Shown here: positions 7,993 to 10,503 of the stretch, piece by piece
Position numbering within the stretch: the first letter of the stretch is position 1
Layout of the letters: each line of letters opens with the position of its first letter
Assembly (NCBI GenBank): GCA_021775515.1
Contig: JAJFHR010000061.1
Location: 1-10,503, forward strand
Length of the DNA stretch: 10,503 nucleotides
Direction of reading: 5' to 3'
Source of the DNA: Hyphomicrobiales bacterium
Lineage (GTDB): Bacteria; Pseudomonadota; Alphaproteobacteria; Rhizobiales; JAJFHR01
Translations under genes and position numbers: made by a program
The notes under the pieces: generated by a model
What the model was told of the DNA's origin: nothing
Databases searched by the model: none
The model's input: the letters and a program-made list of their open reading frames with translations, nothing else

Positions 7993-8012
7993 TTTTTTCT
8001 CCTCAATTCACG

Positions 8013-8681
8013 CTAACTATTGATCTTGACGACCCCGGCTTTCAGATCACACAGTTGACCACCGTTAATGGTCATGCTGTTGCTACTATTGATCTCAATC
8101 ATATCGCCGTCAATGGTAATTTTCGGCGCCTTCAACGCAATGCTCCGCTCTGCTTCAACCGAAATATCGCCCGATCCGTTGATTGAAACGGTCGCAGTTG
8201 ATTTTTCAGCAGTCTTATCTCGAGTCGTAATTTTGACTTTGGAAGGTCCAACAGTAATCTCCTGCTTCGTGCCGCTAATAATGGTGATAGATTGAGCGGA
8301 ATCATCGAAGATAAGCTCATGCCCCTGTGGTGTCTTTATAATCCGTTTAGTGATCGCATCGGTGGGATTCAGAGTCGGCGGACGATCTGAACCGTTCCAA
8401 ACGCTTCCGATGATATAGGCGTCCACCGTATCGCCTTGATTGAACGCGACCAACACCTCGTCACCTTCTTGCGGCATGAAATACATCCCACAATTTGATC
8501 CAGCCATGGGTGATGCAACACGCGCCCAGATAGTAAGACTCGACCATTTTGCTTTCACCTTGACCCAACCTCCCAGCCCGAGATCCACATTATCTAGAAC
8601 CTGCGCCAAAGTAATGCCGTAAATTCGCTTATCGCTCGTCTGTTCTGGTTGGGCGACTGTATCGACTAAGCCTTCATGCAT
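8013..8681 (-). CDS. gpV/gp5-like spike protein, OB-fold plus beta-helix (C-terminal half of an Afp8/VgrG equivalent)
   Basis: 222 aa. The ATG at 8681-8679 has AGGGAG 7 nt upstream, overlapping the stop codon of the hub gene. Residues about 20-100 form the OB-fold: a YGITLAQVLDN strand, then GGWVKVKAKW, and the typical MPQEGDEVLVAFNQGD with a closing YIIGSVWNGSDRPP. Residues about 118-222 are a run of short beta strands (HELIFDD, SITIISG, KVKITT, ISVEAERSIALKAPKITIDG) ending in TINGG and KINS, the triple-stranded beta-helix needle seen in gp5 and VgrG. By homology it trimerises under the hub and carries the PAAR tip. No lysozyme domain is present between OB-fold and needle, unlike T4 gp5. The protein is separate from the gp27-like hub, whereas in Afp8/Pvc8 and VgrG both parts are one chain. 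Confidence 0.94.
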   Translation of the reverse strand: MHEGLVDTVAQPEQTSDKRIYGITLAQVLDNVDLGLGGWVKVKAKWSSLTIWARVASPMAGSNCGMYFMPQEGDEVLVAFNQGDTVDAYIIGSVWNGSDRPPTLNPTDAITKRIIKTPQGHELIFDDSAQSITIISGTKQEITVGPSKVKITTRDKTAEKSTATVSINGSGDISVEAERSIALKAPKITIDGDMIEINSSNSMTINGGQLCDLKAGVVKINS

Positions 8682-8688
8682 TTTTTAT

Positions 8689-8694
8689 CTCCCT
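8689..8694 (-). promoter_or_regulatory. Ribosome binding site of the spike gene overlapping the hub stop codon
   Basis: AGGGAG on the minus strand, 7 nt before the spike ATG. Its first two bases are the last two of the hub TAG stop (8695-8693), so ribosomes ending the hub gene finish on the initiation site of the spike gene. This supports coupled translation of the two proteins and the chosen start. Confidence 0.6.
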
Positions 8695-10060
8695 ATTTTT
8701 TAAAAGCTTTACCTTTTGATATGGTATTCTGCAGATTCGCTTTCACCGCACCTTGCTCTAAAAGTGGAGTCGAACCAAACCAGATTTCTTTACGCACCTC
8801 AAAGCCGGTTCTGTAACCATTGCCGTCTATGGTGTGTTTTGCCGAAGTGACCCGATACAAGCCACCGAATCGAATGCCAAGCCCTTCCAGACGGATAACT
8901 GTTCCAGCTTTGATGCGTGGATCGCCGATGGTATTTCCTGATCCGGTCAAACGCTTATTAATAGTTGGAAGTAGCTTACTTAAGATAACCCGAGGAGCAG
9001 TGGCAAGGGTTACCGGTTCACCCACCAATTCAAAGATATTTTTCCCGAGATTATCCTTTTCGTCTTGAAGCGCTTTTATTTCCTCTTTTGATTTTCCATC
9101 TGTTTTCGCTTTGGTGATCGCCTTATCTAACTCGTCCGTTAACTCATCCAGTGTTTTTGGTGATTCACCTAAACCGCCAAAGCCACCAAAACCAAGTGAG
9201 ACCGAAATATCCAAGGAATTTCGATCCCAATCCCAGGATATGGTGACAGTAAATTCCGTTTTAATGTCTTGTTCCCAAACCCGAGCAGTTACGCCTAGAA
9301 ACTGCCCTACCTCACTAATTTTGGGAGTAAAATCAATTAGCGACTGACCGTATTTCAACGTTAAGTCAGTAGATAAATGAGATAAAGGCGACATGAACCG
9401 AAGTTTATATCCGCCGAGAGTACCTTCATGGTCGATGAGCATTTCCCAACCGTTCTCTTGAGCGATGGATTGAAGGAACTCAAAATCGCTTTTACCGACC
9501 TGTTTTCTAATTAATTTTTGCATACTGTGTGCTCCCTTATATTCCTCGAAGGCGCCAATGACCTCGAAGCCTTTAACGGCCACAGAGAGAACAAAACCGG
9601 CCAAATCCGCTAGCGGAATTAATCCATTTTCAAAGCTAACCATACCCGCCACAACATGATCGGGAATAGGAAGATTTCCGAAGGGCGATGACAACGCAAA
9701 CCAACGCGCCTTCGTTCCATTTTGCAAACGATGGAGGCGATCCTGTGCGACGATCGTCAAAGTCGGGATGCCGCCACCCGGAAACGTGGCCTCCTGCCCA
9801 ACAATCTCCCCAACAAAGACCCGCTCCAAAGGATCCGGCGCATAACCGATCGCCAGCGTCAGTTTGTTATCAAGTGCAAACAAAGGTTGATCCAGCCATC
9901 GCAACTTCTCATTAACCAACGTTAACTCGACCCGATCTGCACCTTCCAGACCGGTTTGATAATTAACATTACTGATCGAGGCCCGCAACGCAGCAGGGAC
10001 CGGTTTATCATTGATGGTTACCTGAAATTCCGGCGCGTAGCGTAGCTTAGCAAGGCTCAT
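8693..10060 (-). CDS. Phage late-control gpD / gp27-like hub protein (N-terminal half of an Afp8/VgrG equivalent)
   Basis: 455 aa. The ATG at 10060-10058 overlaps the upstream LysM gene by 4 nt (ATGA), with GGAG 8 nt before it. Residues about 1-120 are the first hub barrel (FQVTINDKPVPAAL, DRVELTLVN, LTLAIGYAPDPLERVFVGEI, TLTIVAQDRLHRLQ). Residues about 175-260 include the family segment KSDFEFLQSIAQENGWEM and LRFMSPLSHL. The C-terminus (about 370-430) has TGSGNTIGDPRIKAGTVIRL and YRTGFEVRKEIWFGS, which close the second barrel. These are features of gpD/gp27-like proteins that form the trimeric hub joining tube and spike. Two unusual stretches stand out: a hydrophobic run at about 135-170, and a Gly-rich turn (about 285-297) followed by a Lys/Asp/Glu-rich helix (about 298-338) between the barrels. 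The OB-fold and needle are coded by the next gene. Confidence 0.93.
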   Translation of the reverse strand: MSLAKLRYAPEFQVTINDKPVPAALRASISNVNYQTGLEGADRVELTLVNEKLRWLDQPLFALDNKLTLAIGYAPDPLERVFVGEIVGQEATFPGGGIPTLTIVAQDRLHRLQNGTKARWFALSSPFGNLPIPDHVVAGMVSFENGLIPLADLAGFVLSVAVKGFEVIGAFEEYKGAHSMQKLIRKQVGKSDFEFLQSIAQENGWEMLIDHEGTLGGYKLRFMSPLSHLSTDLTLKYGQSLIDFTPKISEVGQFLGVTARVWEQDIKTEFTVTISWDWDRNSLDISVSLGFGGFGGLGESPKTLDELTDELDKAITKAKTDGKSKEEIKALQDEKDNLGKNIFELVGEPVTLATAPRVILSKLLPTINKRLTGSGNTIGDPRIKAGTVIRLEGLGIRFGGLYRVTSAKHTIDGNGYRTGFEVRKEIWFGSTPLLEQGAVKANLQNTISKGKAFKK

Positions 10061-10503
10061 TGATAAAACTCCCCGGTATCAGGGTCGCGAAAAGGCAACC
10101 GTGGTACCAGCAAACGGGCTCCCACTTTCAGATCCCTCGGATTGTCAACGTCGTTGAGCAGTGCAATCGGGCGCCACAGTGCAGGATTTCCATACACATG
10201 ATTTGCAATGTTACTCAGTGTTTCCCCCTGGCCCACTACATGGATTTCAGAAAAATCGGCAGTCTCGCGCTTGATTTCTTTGGCTTCCATATCAGCGTTG
10301 TTGAACTGGTTAAAGGTGACATCCAAACGGGCCCGAACCGGCGTACCGTCAGGCTTGAACAGAACAAATCGCTGGCTGGCGCTGGCCAGGACACAGGTAA
10401 ACTCAAAATTTTCACCCCAAGTGAAAAGCAGTATCGGCGGCGCATGAGTTTTAGGGTTGATATCCATTAAACCGATAATTTTTTGGGTGAGGTTGCGTAC
10501 ATC
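10057..10503 (-). CDS. C-terminal part of a CIS tube-like LysM adaptor protein (Afp7-like; start outside window)
   Basis: The frame is open to the right edge, giving 148 residues of a longer protein. The first Met inside the window (10467-10465) is not a credible start: no Shine-Dalgarno precedes it, and the 12 codons before it (DVRNLTQKIIGL) join smoothly to MDINPKTHAPPILLFTWG, matching the D-V-R ... I-x-G-L ... H-x-P-P ... F-x-W-G pattern I know from CIS tube-like proteins. This is followed by SQRFVLFKPDGTPVRARLDV, the last strands of the tube-like fold. A LysM domain follows (about residues 88-134 of the fragment: VVGQGETLSNIANHVYGNP, then a Trp, Leu-Asn, and GARLLVP). In Afp/PVC, Afp7 has this tube-plus-LysM layout and joins the inner tube to the spike hub (gp53/gp54-like position). 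LysM here is likely a structural adaptor at the baseplate and not a wall-binding lysin. The stop overlaps the hub ATG. Confidence 0.93.
   Translation of the reverse strand, partial: DVRNLTQKIIGLMDINPKTHAPPILLFTWGENFEFTCVLASASQRFVLFKPDGTPVRARLDVTFNQFNNADMEAKEIKRETADFSEIHVVGQGETLSNIANHVYGNPALWRPIALLNDVDNPRDLKVGARLLVPRLPFRDPDTGEFYQ

Noticed and set aside
8013..8360. Repetitive short beta strands that could be taken for a DNA repeat
   Set aside because: The periodicity is at the protein level (beta-helix needle of the spike); no direct DNA repeat is apparent by eye.
10075..10240. LysM domain as evidence for a cell-wall hydrolase or lysis gene
   Set aside because: There is no catalytic domain, and the tube-like segment before it and the hub gene after it point to the structural Afp7-type adaptor.
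10060..10470. 136-codon plus-strand frame almost exactly opposite the LysM gene
   Set aside because: The reverse strand encodes a clear LysM and tube-like segment. The opposite frame has no family features, and its matching length follows from reading the same stretch in the complementary frame.
1..10503. Type VI secretion system locus
   Set aside because: There are two tandem J-like proteins, a gpD/gpV split and a LysM tube adaptor, and no TssK/L/M, TssF/G, ClpV or Hcp-like gene in the window. PAAR and gp25 alone are shared by all contractile systems.

Overview
The window is a solid block of structural genes from a contractile phage-tail-like particle. The best match is the baseplate and spike section of an extracellular contractile injection system (eCIS, Afp/PVC-like). 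All nine supported genes lie on the minus strand, so they read from high to low coordinates. They are packed with 4-nt or 1-nt overlaps or gaps of at most 20 nt, as in a single operon. No promoter, terminator, RNA gene, mobile element or CRISPR is visible. The operon evidently continues past both edges, since the first and last genes are cut by the window.

In transcription order the genes are: (1) the C-terminal part of a tube-like adaptor with a LysM domain (Afp7-like, incomplete at the right edge); (2) a phage late-control gpD/gp27-like hub protein; (3) a gpV/gp5-like OB-fold plus beta-helix spike protein; (4) a PAAR tip protein; (5) a gp25/GPW baseplate wedge protein; (6) a very large baseplate J-like protein (1248 aa); (7) a second baseplate J-like protein (797 aa); (8) a 345-aa protein of unknown function; (9) the first 30 codons of another protein whose N-terminus resembles that of gene 8. 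From contractile-tail biology, genes 2, 3 and 4 should stack as hub, spike and tip. Gene 1 joins the hub to the tube, and genes 5, 6 and 7 form the wedge that couples the hub to the sheath. Genes 8 and 9 are candidate baseplate-periphery or fibre-docking parts.

The host cannot be named from this window. Base composition is moderate (roughly half GC by eye), Shine-Dalgarno sites are strong (GGAGG/GAGG type) before nearly every gene, and starts are ATG. This fits a Gram-negative bacterium, perhaps a proteobacterium, but that is only an impression. Sheath, tube, tape-measure, ATPase, fibre and toxin genes are not in the window, so the eCIS assignment rests on this gene set and order. A tailed-phage or prophage origin is less likely but not excluded.

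The most notable points are: the LysM gene starts outside the window, not at its first internal Met; hub and spike are encoded by two genes rather than one Afp8/VgrG-type fusion; a repeated Trp-rich module occurs three times in the 1248-aa protein and once, in divergent form, in the 797-aa protein; the 1248-aa protein carries a long helical insertion; and genes 8 and 9 form a pair with a shared N-terminal motif.
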